A stretch of 56,215 nt of DNA from Deferribacter abyssi. GTDB taxonomy: Bacteria > Chrysiogenota > Deferribacteres > Deferribacterales > Deferribacteraceae. Shown here piece after piece: positions 25,022 to 33,489 of this stretch (the first letter of the stretch is position 1; every line of letters begins with the position of its first letter). The stretch is taken from assembly GCF_049472655.1 (NCBI RefSeq), contig NZ_JAQNCS010000018.1, positions 1 to 56,215 on the forward strand, given 5' to 3'. Under the pieces are notes generated by a model that saw nothing but the letters and a program-made list of their open reading frames with translations, ran no database searches and was not told where the DNA came from. The position numbers and the translations under genes were made by a program.

Positions 25022-25903
25022 ATGGAAAAAATAATCGAAAAGGCAAACATTTTAATTGAAGCTCTTCCCTATATCAGAAAATTTTACGGCAAATCAATTG
25101 TTATAAAATATGGCGGTCATGCAATGGTGGATAATGTATTAAAAAGTAGCTTTGCCGAAGATATTATATTACTTAAATATGTAGGGATAAATGTTGTTGT
25201 CGTCCATGGCGGTGGACCACAAATAGGTGAAATGTTAAAAAAATTAAATATTGATAGCAAGTTTGTTTCAGGTATGAGAGTTACTGACAAAGAAACCATG
25301 AACATTGTAGAAATGGTCCTTGCTGGTAGTGTTAATAAAGAAATTGTAAAACTCATAAATAAACACGGTGGTAAAGCAATAGGTTTATCAGGAAAAGATG
25401 GAAATTTAATTAAGGCAAAAAAACTTTTAATTACCAAACAAAATAATTTTGTTAAAACACCTGAAATAATAGACATTGGTCACGTCGGTACTGTTGAAAG
25501 TGTCAATATAAACGTATTAAAAAGTATTATGGAAAATTTCATACCAGTTATTGCTCCTATAGGAGTAGATGAAAATTTTGAAACTTATAACATAAATGCT
25601 GATTTGGTAGCTGCAAGCGTAGCCAAATTTTTAAAAGCTGAAAAACTTATTCTATTAACCGATGTCCCAGGCGTTTTAGACAAAAATAAAAATCTTATTA
25701 GCAGTATAAAAACATCACAAATAGAATCTCTCAAAAAAGATAAAACTCTTACAGGAGGTATGATTCCAAAAATTGATGCATGTGCAAATGCTGTTTCTGA
25801 TGGTGTTAATAAAGCTCATATAATTGACGGCAGAATTAAACATTCAGTACTTTTAGAAATCTTTACCGACTCAGGTATAGGTACACAGGTTGTGACAGGA
25901 TGA
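25022..25903 (+). CDS. argB: Acetylglutamate kinase
   Basis: A 293-aa amino acid kinase that phosphorylates N-acetyl-L-glutamate in arginine synthesis. Motifs are KYGGHAM, VVVHGGGPQIG (about residues 62-72), NADLVAASVA and LTGGMIPKIDAC. The frame starts six codons earlier with an ATG, but GGAG sits before the ATG at 25022, giving the family N-terminus. No other arg gene is near. It overlaps pcm by 4 nt. Confidence 0.96.
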   Translation: MEKIIEKANILIEALPYIRKFYGKSIVIKYGGHAMVDNVLKSSFAEDIILLKYVGINVVVVHGGGPQIGEMLKKLNIDSKFVSGMRVTDKETMNIVEMVLAGSVNKEIVKLINKHGGKAIGLSGKDGNLIKAKKLLITKQNNFVKTPEIIDIGHVGTVESVNINVLKSIMENFIPVIAPIGVDENFETYNINADLVAASVAKFLKAEKLILLTDVPGVLDKNKNLISSIKTSQIESLKKDKTLTGGMIPKIDACANAVSDGVNKAHIIDGRIKHSVLLEIFTDSGIGTQVVTG

Positions 25904-26502
25904 AAGTACCTGTAGATTATATTAAAAATATAATATTACCAAATTGTAATTACGATAAAAAAATAGCTGAAGCTTTTGTTAAAATACCCAGACACTACTT
26001 TGTAGATGAAGCTTTACATAAACTAGCATATAAAGACGAAGCTCTTCCTATCGGATTTGGACAAACTATCTCAAAACCTTCTATCGTTGCAAAAATGACC
26101 TCCCTTTTAGACCCAAACCCCTCCGACAAAATTTTGGAAATAGGAACTGGGTCAGGATTTCAAGCAGCAATTCTTTCAAGGTTAGTCAGTGAAGTTTTTA
26201 CAGTAGAAAGGATCTCCTCCCTATATTTAAGAGCATCCAATAATATTCGTAAGCTTTTTATTAATAATGTGCGTTTTAAAATTGATAACGGCAAGATAGG
26301 CTGGGAAGAACATGCTCCATTTGATAAAATAATTGTTACTGCAGAATCCCAAAACCTACCTAATGAGCTTATTTTTCAATTGAAAAATAAAGGGAAAATG
26401 GTAATACCCATAAAAGGTATTTTGAAAGTCATTACTAAAAAAAATAACAGTATTCTTGAAGAATCAGTATCTGAATGTAAATTCGTCAAATTTATCACCT
26501 GA
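25900..26502 (+). CDS. pcm: Protein-L-isoaspartate O-methyltransferase
   Basis: A 200-aa SAM methyltransferase that repairs isoaspartyl residues in aged proteins. The family motifs PRHYFVDEALHKLAYKDEALPIGFGQTISKPSIVA and ILEIGTGSGFQAAIL (SAM motif I) are clear. It overlaps the end of argB by 4 nt. The nearby rpoS-like gene, one gene downstream, echoes the pcm-rpoS linkage of proteobacteria. Confidence 0.95.
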   Translation: MKVPVDYIKNIILPNCNYDKKIAEAFVKIPRHYFVDEALHKLAYKDEALPIGFGQTISKPSIVAKMTSLLDPNPSDKILEIGTGSGFQAAILSRLVSEVFTVERISSLYLRASNNIRKLFINNVRFKIDNGKIGWEEHAPFDKIIVTAESQNLPNELIFQLKNKGKMVIPIKGILKVITKKNNSILEESVSECKFVKFIT

Positions 26503-26526
26503 ACCATTTAAAAAATCGTTTTACTA

Positions 26527-26555
26527 TTGACTAACTCATTAAAAAATAATAAATA
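26527..26555 (+). promoter_or_regulatory. Possible promoter of the SLOG-rpoS unit
   Basis: -35 TTGACT (26527-26532), 17-bp spacer, -10 TAAATA (26550-26555). The predicted start near 26562 is only about three bases before the GTG start codon, so the transcript would be leaderless. Confidence 0.45.
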
Positions 26556-26564
26556 ATCTTTATT

Positions 26565-27005
26565 GTGAAGAGCGTATCTGTTATAGGCACTGCTAAATGT
26601 GATTATCGCTTTTGTCCCATTGCCGAAACTGTTGGCTCTCTTATAGCCAAAAAAGGATATGTTACTATATCGGGTGGCCTTGGCGGTATAATGAAATACT
26701 GCTTCAAAGGAGCAAAAAATAAAGATGGGCTTACTGTAGGGATAATTCCTTCTTATAATAAAAATGATGCCAATAAGTATTGTGACATAGTAATTCCGTC
26801 AGGCTTAGGTCATGCTAGAAATATTTTAGTTGTTTCCTCAGGTGATATTGTTATTTCTATTGGGGGAGGATATGGTACAATAAGTGAAATTGCAATAGCT
26901 CTAAAGCTTAGCAAACCAGTAATAAGTTACGAATCCCCTATACATCATGAAAACAATTTTTTAGATATTGATCCCTTCTTAATTAAAATAAATGAGGTAC
27001 TATGA
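26565..27005 (+). CDS. SLOG-fold protein, TIGR00725/LOG-like
   Basis: A 146-aa Rossmann-like protein of the SLOG group. It shows SVIGTAKCD at the N-terminus, the TISGGLGGIM loop, and the motif SIGGGYGTISEIAIAL (about residues 106-121), close to the PGGxGTxxE motif of LOG lysine-decarboxylase-like proteins, with Gly in place of Pro. It may bind or hydrolyse a nucleotide, but the function is unknown. The start is GTG without a Shine-Dalgarno sequence. It overlaps the sigma factor gene by 4 nt. Confidence 0.78.
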   Translation: MKSVSVIGTAKCDYRFCPIAETVGSLIAKKGYVTISGGLGGIMKYCFKGAKNKDGLTVGIIPSYNKNDANKYCDIVIPSGLGHARNILVVSSGDIVISIGGGYGTISEIAIALKLSKPVISYESPIHHENNFLDIDPFLIKINEVL

Positions 27006-27907
27006 ACTTAGAGTTTGATAACGAATTCAACGAATTTGATGATTTGGAAAACATTGAAAAAGAATTAAGCTCAAATGAACTTGAAAGTATTTCTTTATAT
27101 CTCAAAGAAATAATACAGTACCCTGCTCTCTCAAAACAGGATGAAATAGAAATTGCAAAAAGGATAGAAGCTGGTGATAAAACAGCAAAAGATTTTATGA
27201 TAAAATGCAACCTCAAGCTTGTTGTCTCTATTGCAAAAAAATACAATAATCGAGGTTTACCTTTAATAGATCTTATTGAAGAAGGGAATATAGGTTTAAT
27301 CAAAGCTGTAGAAAAATTTGACTATAAAAAGGGGTTTAAGTTTAGCACTTATGCTACATGGTGGATAAGACAAGCTATTGAAAGAGCCATCGTAAATCAA
27401 TCAAAAATGATAAGAATTCCTGTTCATATGAATGAAAATATCAACAAAGTTAAGAAAGCATCCGAAAAACTTAGAAAAAAATTAAAAAGAGAACCTACTC
27501 TCCTTGAATTGTCTACCGAATGTAAAATGTCTCTCCTTGCTATTCAAAAAACTCTTGATGCCATGTTTCAAGACACTTCCATAGATAATACACTTAGCGA
27601 GGATGAAACTAGTACACTACATGATGTAATCCCAATGGATGAAGAAAAAAGTGATCCCTTCAAAAGGGTTTTAGTTGAAAAAAATAGAGAATTAATTTTA
27701 AACTGGATAGAATGTCTAACTCCAGTAGAAAAAGAACTAATTATCAGAAGATTCGGTCTTCATGGTGGCGATGCAGAAACTCTTGAAACAATTGGAAAAA
27801 AACTTGGGATTACAAGAGAAAGAGTAAGACAAATTGAAAAAAGAATACTAACAAAATTGAGAAATCACCTTAAAACTAAAAACATCAATCTGGAGGAGCT
27901 GTTATGA
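27002..27907 (+). CDS. rpoS: RpoS-like sigma-70 family sigma factor
   Basis: A 301-aa group 2 sigma factor. Region 1.2 (YLKEIIQYPALSKQDEIEIAKRIEAGD), region 2 with NLKLVVSIAKKYNNRG and STYATWWIRQAIERAIVNQ, region 3 (MIRIPVHMNEN), and region 4.2 with ETLETIGKKLGITRERVRQIEKR are complete. The TWWIRQxIERAIxNQ form is typical of RpoS rather than RpoD or RpoH, and pcm is close by as in the proteobacterial rpoS locus. GAGGT precedes the ATG. It overlaps the M24 peptidase gene by 4 nt. Confidence 0.87.
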   Translation: MNLEFDNEFNEFDDLENIEKELSSNELESISLYLKEIIQYPALSKQDEIEIAKRIEAGDKTAKDFMIKCNLKLVVSIAKKYNNRGLPLIDLIEEGNIGLIKAVEKFDYKKGFKFSTYATWWIRQAIERAIVNQSKMIRIPVHMNENINKVKKASEKLRKKLKREPTLLELSTECKMSLLAIQKTLDAMFQDTSIDNTLSEDETSTLHDVIPMDEEKSDPFKRVLVEKNRELILNWIECLTPVEKELIIRRFGLHGGDAETLETIGKKLGITRERVRQIEKRILTKLRNHLKTKNINLEELL

Positions 27908-29088
27908 TCAAAGTCCCTAAAAAAGAACTTGATAGAAGATTACTTCTTTTTATTTCAACAATGTCAAAAATTGATCCAGAATGGAAATTAGCTGTCTTTT
28001 TTGATAAAATAAATATCTTTTACTTTACTGGTACAATGCAAAATGGAGTCCTTTTCATCTTTAAAAACAATGGAGCTCATTTTTTCATTAGAAGAAATTT
28101 TGATAGAGCAAAAGAAGAATCTGAATTCGATAATCTATATCATGTAAGAAGTTTCAAAGATATCCTTTCTTATTTCAAATCATTCCCTAAAACAGTATAC
28201 ATTACAAAAGAAACCTTGCCATTAATTGTTTTTGAAAGATTTAATAAATATTTTAACTTTCAAAACATCAAATCATGTGATCTTGCTATCAATTACACAA
28301 GGGCTGTAAAAAGTGACTTTGAGCTTAATTTTATAAAAAAAGCAGGAGAAATTCACCGAATAACAAAGGAAGAAATTGTCCCAAAGCTTCTAGTTACCGG
28401 TATGAGTGAGTTTGATTTTGCCAGAGAGCTTTTAAATCAAATGCTACGTCTTGGACATCAAGGCATCACTCGTATAAGAAGTTTTAATGGAGAACTTTAT
28501 CTTGGTAATATTTGCTTTGGTGAAAATTCTAATTATTACAACTCATTCGATGGCCCTGGAGGTATTAAAGGCGTTTGCCCTGCCGTGCCACTCTTTGGGA
28601 ACCCTGACACAATACTTCAAAAAAACATGCTCATTTATGTGGATACCGCATGTGGATATATGGGTTATTATACTGATAAAACTCAGATTTATGTCACTGG
28701 GAACCTACCACAATATGTTTATGATGAACATAAAAAGTGTGTTGAAATTCAAAACATGATAGCAGAACATTTAAAACCTGGTATAACCCCTTCAGAAATC
28801 TACGAAATAATTATGTCAAAAATTGATAAAAAGTTTTTACCAGGATTTATGGGATACAAATCGAATCAGGTAAAATTTCTGGGGCATGGTGTTGGTCTTC
28901 ATGTAGATGAATATCCTGCCATTGCAAAAGGGTTTGATATACCCCTTGTAGAAAATATGGTTATCGCTGTAGAACCAAAAAAAAGTATTGAAGGTATAGG
29001 TATGGTAGGGATAGAAAATACTTTTTTGGTAACTGAAAAGGGAGGTATATGCCTAACCGGTAATAATCATGAAATTATTAACGTTTAA
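27904..29088 (+). CDS. M24 family metallopeptidase (Xaa-Pro aminopeptidase-like)
   Basis: A 394-aa pita-bread-fold protein with a creatinase-type N-terminal domain (about residues 1-155). The five metal ligands are recognisable: Asp in YVDTACGY, Asp in YYTDKTQ, His in GHGVGLHVDEYP, Glu in AVEPKK and Glu in GIENTFLV, so it should be an active dimetal hydrolase. The substrate is unknown. GGAGG precedes the ATG. It overlaps the sigma factor gene and lies 8 nt before the helicase. Confidence 0.88.
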   Translation: MIKVPKKELDRRLLLFISTMSKIDPEWKLAVFFDKINIFYFTGTMQNGVLFIFKNNGAHFFIRRNFDRAKEESEFDNLYHVRSFKDILSYFKSFPKTVYITKETLPLIVFERFNKYFNFQNIKSCDLAINYTRAVKSDFELNFIKKAGEIHRITKEEIVPKLLVTGMSEFDFARELLNQMLRLGHQGITRIRSFNGELYLGNICFGENSNYYNSFDGPGGIKGVCPAVPLFGNPDTILQKNMLIYVDTACGYMGYYTDKTQIYVTGNLPQYVYDEHKKCVEIQNMIAEHLKPGITPSEIYEIIMSKIDKKFLPGFMGYKSNQVKFLGHGVGLHVDEYPAIAKGFDIPLVENMVIAVEPKKSIEGIGMVGIENTFLVTEKGGICLTGNNHEIINV

Positions 29089-29096
29089 ACAAAATC

Positions 29097-30635
29097 ATGT
29101 TACTCGATTTTAATGAAGAGTTTAAAAAGGCTTTCGAGCTAGCTACAAAATCTCCAAAGTCGTTGTTTATTACAGGAAAAGCTGGCACTGGCAAATCAAC
29201 TTTCCTAAAATATCTAATTAATTCTTACAATAAAAATTTTATTGTTCTTGCTCCCACAGGTGTAGCTGCACTCAATATCGAAGGACAAACAATCCACTCA
29301 TTTTTTAACTTTCAGCCAAACATTTCTCCTCATAATACAAATAATGTATGGGTAGAAAATCCTGAACTTTATAAAAACATAGAAACAATAATCATAGATG
29401 AAATCTCTATGGTAAGAGCAGATTTACTTGATTGTATAGATATCTTTCTACGACGTTTTAAAAACAAAAATAAACCATTTGGTGGAACAAAAATGATTTT
29501 TATCGGTGACCTTTACCAACTTCCACCAGTTCTCACATCTAGCAACAAAAAAATTTTTTTAAAAGAATATGATAGCCCTTATTTTTTCGACGCAAAAGTT
29601 TTTAAAGAACTTGACCTTGAACTCATAGAATTTACTAAAATTTACAGACAAAAAGATGATTTTTTTGTAGAAATATTGAATAAGGTAAGAAATAATACCA
29701 TTACAGATGAAGACCTTATCATTCTTAACAAAAGAGTTAGGCCGAATTTTAAAGAAGATGATGGATACATTTATCTCACCACAACAAACAGCCTTGCTGA
29801 AAAAATAAATAGTGAGAAATTAGAAAAACTTAAAGGTAGAAAATACCTATTTGAAGGTATTATAAATGGAAGGTTCACCGATGAAAACTTACCTACAATG
29901 AAAATTTTGACACTTAAAAAAGGAGCTCAAATCATGCTGCTGAATAATGATCCTGAGGGGAGATGGGTAAACGGCTCTATTGGTTATATCGTAAATATTT
30001 TTGATAAAAATGAATTGGTTGAAGTAGAATTAACAAATGGAAACCGAGTAATGGTAGAGCCATTCAAATGGAATATGTATCAATATTATTACGATAAAGT
30101 TGAAAGCAAAATTAAATCAAAAATTGCTGGTTCATTTACCCAGTTCCCTATAAAGCTAGCCTATGCTATTACAATTCATAAAAGTCAGGGTAAAACTTTC
30201 GACAAAGTCATTATTGATCTTAGTCGTGGTATTTTCTCTCCAGGGCAGCTTTACGTTGCACTGAGCAGGTGTACAAAATTGGAAGGAATCATACTTAAAA
30301 AACCAATAAAAAAAGGGCATGTAATGCTTGATAAAAAGGTTATAAAATTTATGACATCATTTCAGTATCACCTATCCGAAAAAAAATATCCACTAGAAGA
30401 AAAACAAAAGTTTTTAGAAAAAATGATAGAAAAAAAACAGCCAATAAAAATTATTTATCTGAAAACAAATGACCAAAAAAGTATAAGAACAGTAACTCCT
30501 CTTTATGTAAAAAAGATGGAATTCTCAAATAAAAAATTCTTAGGTTTAAAAGCTTATTGTCACTTAAGAAATGAAGAAAGAGTCTTTAGACTAGATAGAA
30601 TCCTTGAAATATATGAAAAATATAAAGAGGAATAA
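29097..30635 (+). CDS. PIF1-like helicase with C-terminal WYL-like domain
   Basis: A 512-aa superfamily 1B helicase. Walker A GKAGTGKST is at 27-35, APTGVAALN follows, Walker B is IIIDEISMV with D101 and E102, and the late motifs ITIHKSQGKTFDKV and GQLYVALSRC are present. After a linker, residues about 443-512 (IKIIYLKTND ... LGLKAYCHLRNEERVFRLDRI) match the C-terminal half of a WYL domain, which often senses nucleic acids or ligands. It probably acts on DNA structures or stalled forks; the WYL part may regulate it. It is the last gene of the rpoS-containing unit. Confidence 0.85.
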   Translation: MLLDFNEEFKKAFELATKSPKSLFITGKAGTGKSTFLKYLINSYNKNFIVLAPTGVAALNIEGQTIHSFFNFQPNISPHNTNNVWVENPELYKNIETIIIDEISMVRADLLDCIDIFLRRFKNKNKPFGGTKMIFIGDLYQLPPVLTSSNKKIFLKEYDSPYFFDAKVFKELDLELIEFTKIYRQKDDFFVEILNKVRNNTITDEDLIILNKRVRPNFKEDDGYIYLTTTNSLAEKINSEKLEKLKGRKYLFEGIINGRFTDENLPTMKILTLKKGAQIMLLNNDPEGRWVNGSIGYIVNIFDKNELVEVELTNGNRVMVEPFKWNMYQYYYDKVESKIKSKIAGSFTQFPIKLAYAITIHKSQGKTFDKVIIDLSRGIFSPGQLYVALSRCTKLEGIILKKPIKKGHVMLDKKVIKFMTSFQYHLSEKKYPLEEKQKFLEKMIEKKQPIKIIYLKTNDQKSIRTVTPLYVKKMEFSNKKFLGLKAYCHLRNEERVFRLDRILEIYEKYKEE

Positions 30636-30665
30636 TTTTTCTTAAATTATAGTGCTGTAAAAAAT

Positions 30666-30686
30666 GGGGTAACTCCAGGTGAATAA
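30666..30686 (+). repeat. ACTCCA box, copy A
   Basis: GGGGTAACTCCAGG, preceded by six A residues, lies 13 bp (from ACTCCA at 30672-30677) upstream of the -35 TTGACA of the metX riboswitch unit. It resembles the copies at 39061-39082 and 17897-17902. Confidence 0.5.
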
Positions 30687-30690
30687 TCAA

Positions 30691-30719
30691 TTGACATTTA
30701 ATAGCAAAAGTAGTAACAC
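30691..30719 (+). promoter_or_regulatory. Candidate promoter of the SAM-riboswitch operon
   Basis: A consensus -35 TTGACA (30691-30696) is followed after 17 bp by a poor -10, TAACAC (30714-30719). Transcription from here would produce about 55 nt before the riboswitch aptamer. A second TTGACA at 30767 is too close to the aptamer to be useful. Confidence 0.45.
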
Positions 30720-30782
30720 TTTTAAGTTAAAAAAATATGTTTGTGTTAAGCCTGCCTGACGGTAGCTTGACACGGAGAAAAA

Positions 30783-30891
30783 CTCTTATCAAGAGTGGTG
30801 GAGGGAACGGGCCCAGTGAAGCCACAGCAACCGGTTCACAAAAAGTGAACGACAGGTGCTAATTCCCGCCCTGAAAGGGGGAAGATAAGAG
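30783..30891 (+). ncRNA. SAM-I (S-box) riboswitch aptamer
   Basis: The P1 stem pairs CTCTTATC (30783-30790) with GATAAGAG (30884-30891). Inside are the conserved S-box blocks AGAGTGGTGGAGGGA, GTGAAGCCACAGCAACC, AGGTGCTAATTCC and the final GAAGATAAG. SAM binding should stabilise P1, freeing the terminator at 30905-30938, while without SAM GATAAGAGG can pair with CCTCTTTATC as an antiterminator. The gene downstream is metX, a standard target. Confidence 0.97.
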
Positions 30892-30904
30892 GTTAGTAAA
30901 AACG

Positions 30905-30938
30905 AGCCTCTTTATCTTCGCATAAAGAGGCTTTTTTT
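30905..30938 (+). terminator. Riboswitch-controlled terminator
   Basis: A perfect 11-bp stem AGCCTCTTTAT (30905-30915) with ATAAAGAGGCT (30922-30932) is followed by a run of seven T residues. Its left arm can instead pair with the 3' P1 strand of the SAM riboswitch, giving the on-state. Confidence 0.95.
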
Positions 30939-30956
30939 GTTATAAGGGGAAGTGAT

Positions 30957-32087
30957 ATGGATAAAAATTCTGTAGGATTAGTAAAAACAAAGTATGTTAC
31001 TTTTAAAGAAGATTTTTATTTTGAGAGTGGACGCATTCTCTCTCCTATCACCGTTGCATATGAAACCTACGGCAAACTGAATAAAGAAAAAAACAACGCC
31101 ATACTCATTTGCCATGCCCTTACAGGCAGTGCCCATGCAGCAGGTTATAATTCTCCAGATGATCAGAAACCTGGTTGGTGGGACAGCATGATTGGTCCTA
31201 ATAAGGCTTTTGATACCGAAAAATATTTTATAATATGCTCAAATTTTCTTGGGAGCTGTTATGGAACCACAGGTCCAGCTTCTGTTGACCCTAGTACCGG
31301 AAAGCCATATGGGCTGAAGTTTCCTGTTTTTACAGTAAAAGATATGGTAAAACTCCAAAAAAAACTTATAGATTATTTAGGTATTGAAAAACTACTATGT
31401 GTTGCCGGTGGCTCTATGGGTGGAATGCAGGCTCTCGAATGGGCAGTTACTTTTCCTGAAAAAACTAACTCCATCATACCAATTGCCACTGCAGGAAGAA
31501 TCACTCCAATGGCCATAGCTTTTAACACTATTGGTAGATTTGCTATAATGAAAGATCCAAACTGGATGAATGGAGATTATTATGGAAAAGCTATTCCAAG
31601 AGATGGGCTTGCTATTGCTAGAATGGTCGGTCACATAACATATATGTCTGATAAATCATTTCATAAAAAATTTGGTAGGAGATATGCCACATTTGGTGGT
31701 ATTTACGACTTTTTTGGTTACTTCGAGGTAGAAAACTATTTAAAATATAATGGTTACAAATTTACTGAACGCTTTGATGCTAATTGTTATCTCTATATTA
31801 TTAAGGCAATGGATATTTTTGATCTCTCATACGGGTATGGTTCTTATGAAGAAGCTGTAGGAAGAATTTCTGCTGATACTCTTTTCATAACCTTTACATC
31901 TGATTTTCTATTTCCATCTTACCAAACAGAAGAAATAGTAAGCATTATGAAAAATCACGGCAAAAATCCTGAATGGGTGGATATAGAATCTGATTATGGT
32001 CATGACGCATTTCTTTTAGAGTTTGACACACAATCTGCCTATATTAAAGAATTTTTGAATAATGTTTATAATAAGGTTATAAGCTAA
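30957..32087 (+). CDS. metX: Homoserine O-acetyltransferase
   Basis: A 376-aa alpha/beta-hydrolase that acylates homoserine in methionine synthesis. The nucleophile is S153 in GGSMGGMQ, with D316 in SDFLFP and H349 in YGHDAF completing the triad. The conserved HALTGSAHAAG and NFLGSCYGTTGP are also present. It is the first gene after the SAM-I riboswitch, which fits its role. Its stop codon overlaps the next gene by 1 nt. Acetyl versus succinyl specificity is not resolved, but the MetX family is clear. Confidence 0.95.
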   Translation: MDKNSVGLVKTKYVTFKEDFYFESGRILSPITVAYETYGKLNKEKNNAILICHALTGSAHAAGYNSPDDQKPGWWDSMIGPNKAFDTEKYFIICSNFLGSCYGTTGPASVDPSTGKPYGLKFPVFTVKDMVKLQKKLIDYLGIEKLLCVAGGSMGGMQALEWAVTFPEKTNSIIPIATAGRITPMAIAFNTIGRFAIMKDPNWMNGDYYGKAIPRDGLAIARMVGHITYMSDKSFHKKFGRRYATFGGIYDFFGYFEVENYLKYNGYKFTERFDANCYLYIIKAMDIFDLSYGYGSYEEAVGRISADTLFITFTSDFLFPSYQTEEIVSIMKNHGKNPEWVDIESDYGHDAFLLEFDTQSAYIKEFLNNVYNKVIS

Positions 32088-32800
32088 TGATATTTGATAA
32101 TGTAGCAAACAATTACTTTGTCAGCTCGGATCACAGAAAAGGGGAAGATTTAGATTTTTGCACCCATTACTTTAAAAATTATCATTTCAAAAATTCCTTA
32201 GATATAGCCACTGGAGCTGGACATTTTACAAAACCTTTTTCTGCATCAATGAAGATAGCAACCGATATAAGCTTCAATATGTTGAAAACTGCAAAAGAAA
32301 AAGTTTATTTATCACATTTAGTTCAGTGCGTTGCAAAATCTTTACCTTTCAAAGAAAAAAGTTTTGATATCGTAACATGTAGAATCGCACTACATCATTT
32401 TAAAAAACCTAAACTGTTTTTTGACGAAGTTTATAGGATTTTGATTGAAAAAGGATTTTTTGTATTGATAGACAGTATTGTCGATGAGGATGATTCCTAT
32501 TTAAATGTAATTGAATATATTAGAGATAATTCACATCGTAGAAGTTTTACAATCTTAGAAATAATTGAATTTACTTTTAATAAATTCAGATTATTAACAT
32601 TCCACACTATCTTCAAAAAACACAACTTTATTGAGTGGGCTACCAGATTAAATCAGGATTCTACAACAGTAGAAAAAATAGAAAAAGCTTTTTTAAATTT
32701 ACCTGAAAAAATAAAAGAAGAGTTAAATTTAGAAATTCATAAAAATAAAGTTATGTCTTATACTGATAAAAAAGGGATTTTCATTTTTCAAAAGTTATGA
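32087..32800 (+). CDS. SAM-dependent class I methyltransferase
   Basis: A 237-aa UbiE/Methyltransf_11-type protein. SAM motif I is LDIATGAGHFT (about residues 38-48) and the VTCRIALHHF and EVYRILIEKGFFVLID segments match the family. It is not the MetW of other methionine loci. The substrate is unknown. It overlaps metX by 1 nt and the ABC ATPase gene by 4 nt, so it should be under the SAM riboswitch, which is fitting for a SAM user. Confidence 0.82.
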   Translation: MIFDNVANNYFVSSDHRKGEDLDFCTHYFKNYHFKNSLDIATGAGHFTKPFSASMKIATDISFNMLKTAKEKVYLSHLVQCVAKSLPFKEKSFDIVTCRIALHHFKKPKLFFDEVYRILIEKGFFVLIDSIVDEDDSYLNVIEYIRDNSHRRSFTILEIIEFTFNKFRLLTFHTIFKKHNFIEWATRLNQDSTTVEKIEKAFLNLPEKIKEELNLEIHKNKVMSYTDKKGIFIFQKL

Positions 32801-33489
32801 TTGAACTCATAAATGTTTCTTGTTCACTGAAACAAACAACTATTTTAAAAGATATTTCTTATTCATTCAATAAACATCGATTTTACTCCATTTTTGGAAA
32901 AAGTGGTAGTGGAAAAAGCACCTTATTGAAATGTATAGTAAACCTTCTCCCCTTTGATGGTAAAATAAAATTTCACAATAAAAATATTATTGACTACAAT
33001 CCAGCAGACCTAAGAACATCAATTATTTATTTGCATCAAGAACCAGCACTGTTGGGACATACTGTAGAAGATGATATACACACCGTCTTTAATCTGAAAA
33101 CAAATAGGAGAAAAATGTTTGATAGAAAGTTATATCTCAGTTATTTAGAAATCTTTGGCTATGATGAGCAATTTTTTAAGAAAAAAACTGATGAATTATC
33201 AGGAGGGCAAAAACAGATTGCAGCTATTTTAAGAAGTATTATTTTACAACCTGATTTCATACTTCTTGATGAACCAACATCAGCTCTTGACATTAATACT
33301 GAAAATCAACTAATTTCACTGCTAAAACAGATAAAAAATACAATAACTGTTATCACAGTATCTCACTCGGTAAATCTTATCAAACAATCAGATATCAAAA
33401 TTCTTTTCAAAGATGGCAAATTATATAAAGCATTTAGTACAATTAATGAGACCAAAATAAAGCAGGTGTTAGGTGAAAAATATAATTGA
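32797..33489 (+). CDS. ABC transporter ATP-binding protein, FetA-like
   Basis: A 230-aa ATPase with Walker A GKSGSGKST, the signature LSGGQKQ, Walker B FILLDEP and the His of the H-loop (VSHS). The next gene is a UPF0014/FetB-type permease, so the pair matches FetAB, described in E. coli as an iron exporter. It overlaps both neighbours. The true substrate here is not known, and control by the SAM riboswitch raises the possibility of a different substrate. Confidence 0.85.
   Translation: MIELINVSCSLKQTTILKDISYSFNKHRFYSIFGKSGSGKSTLLKCIVNLLPFDGKIKFHNKNIIDYNPADLRTSIIYLHQEPALLGHTVEDDIHTVFNLKTNRRKMFDRKLYLSYLEIFGYDEQFFKKKTDELSGGQKQIAAILRSIILQPDFILLDEPTSALDINTENQLISLLKQIKNTITVITVSHSVNLIKQSDIKILFKDGKLYKAFSTINETKIKQVLGEKYN

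Noticed and set aside
30767..30772. Second TTGACA just before the SAM riboswitch
   Set aside because: Its -10 would fall inside the P1 strand of the aptamer and would cut off the riboswitch.
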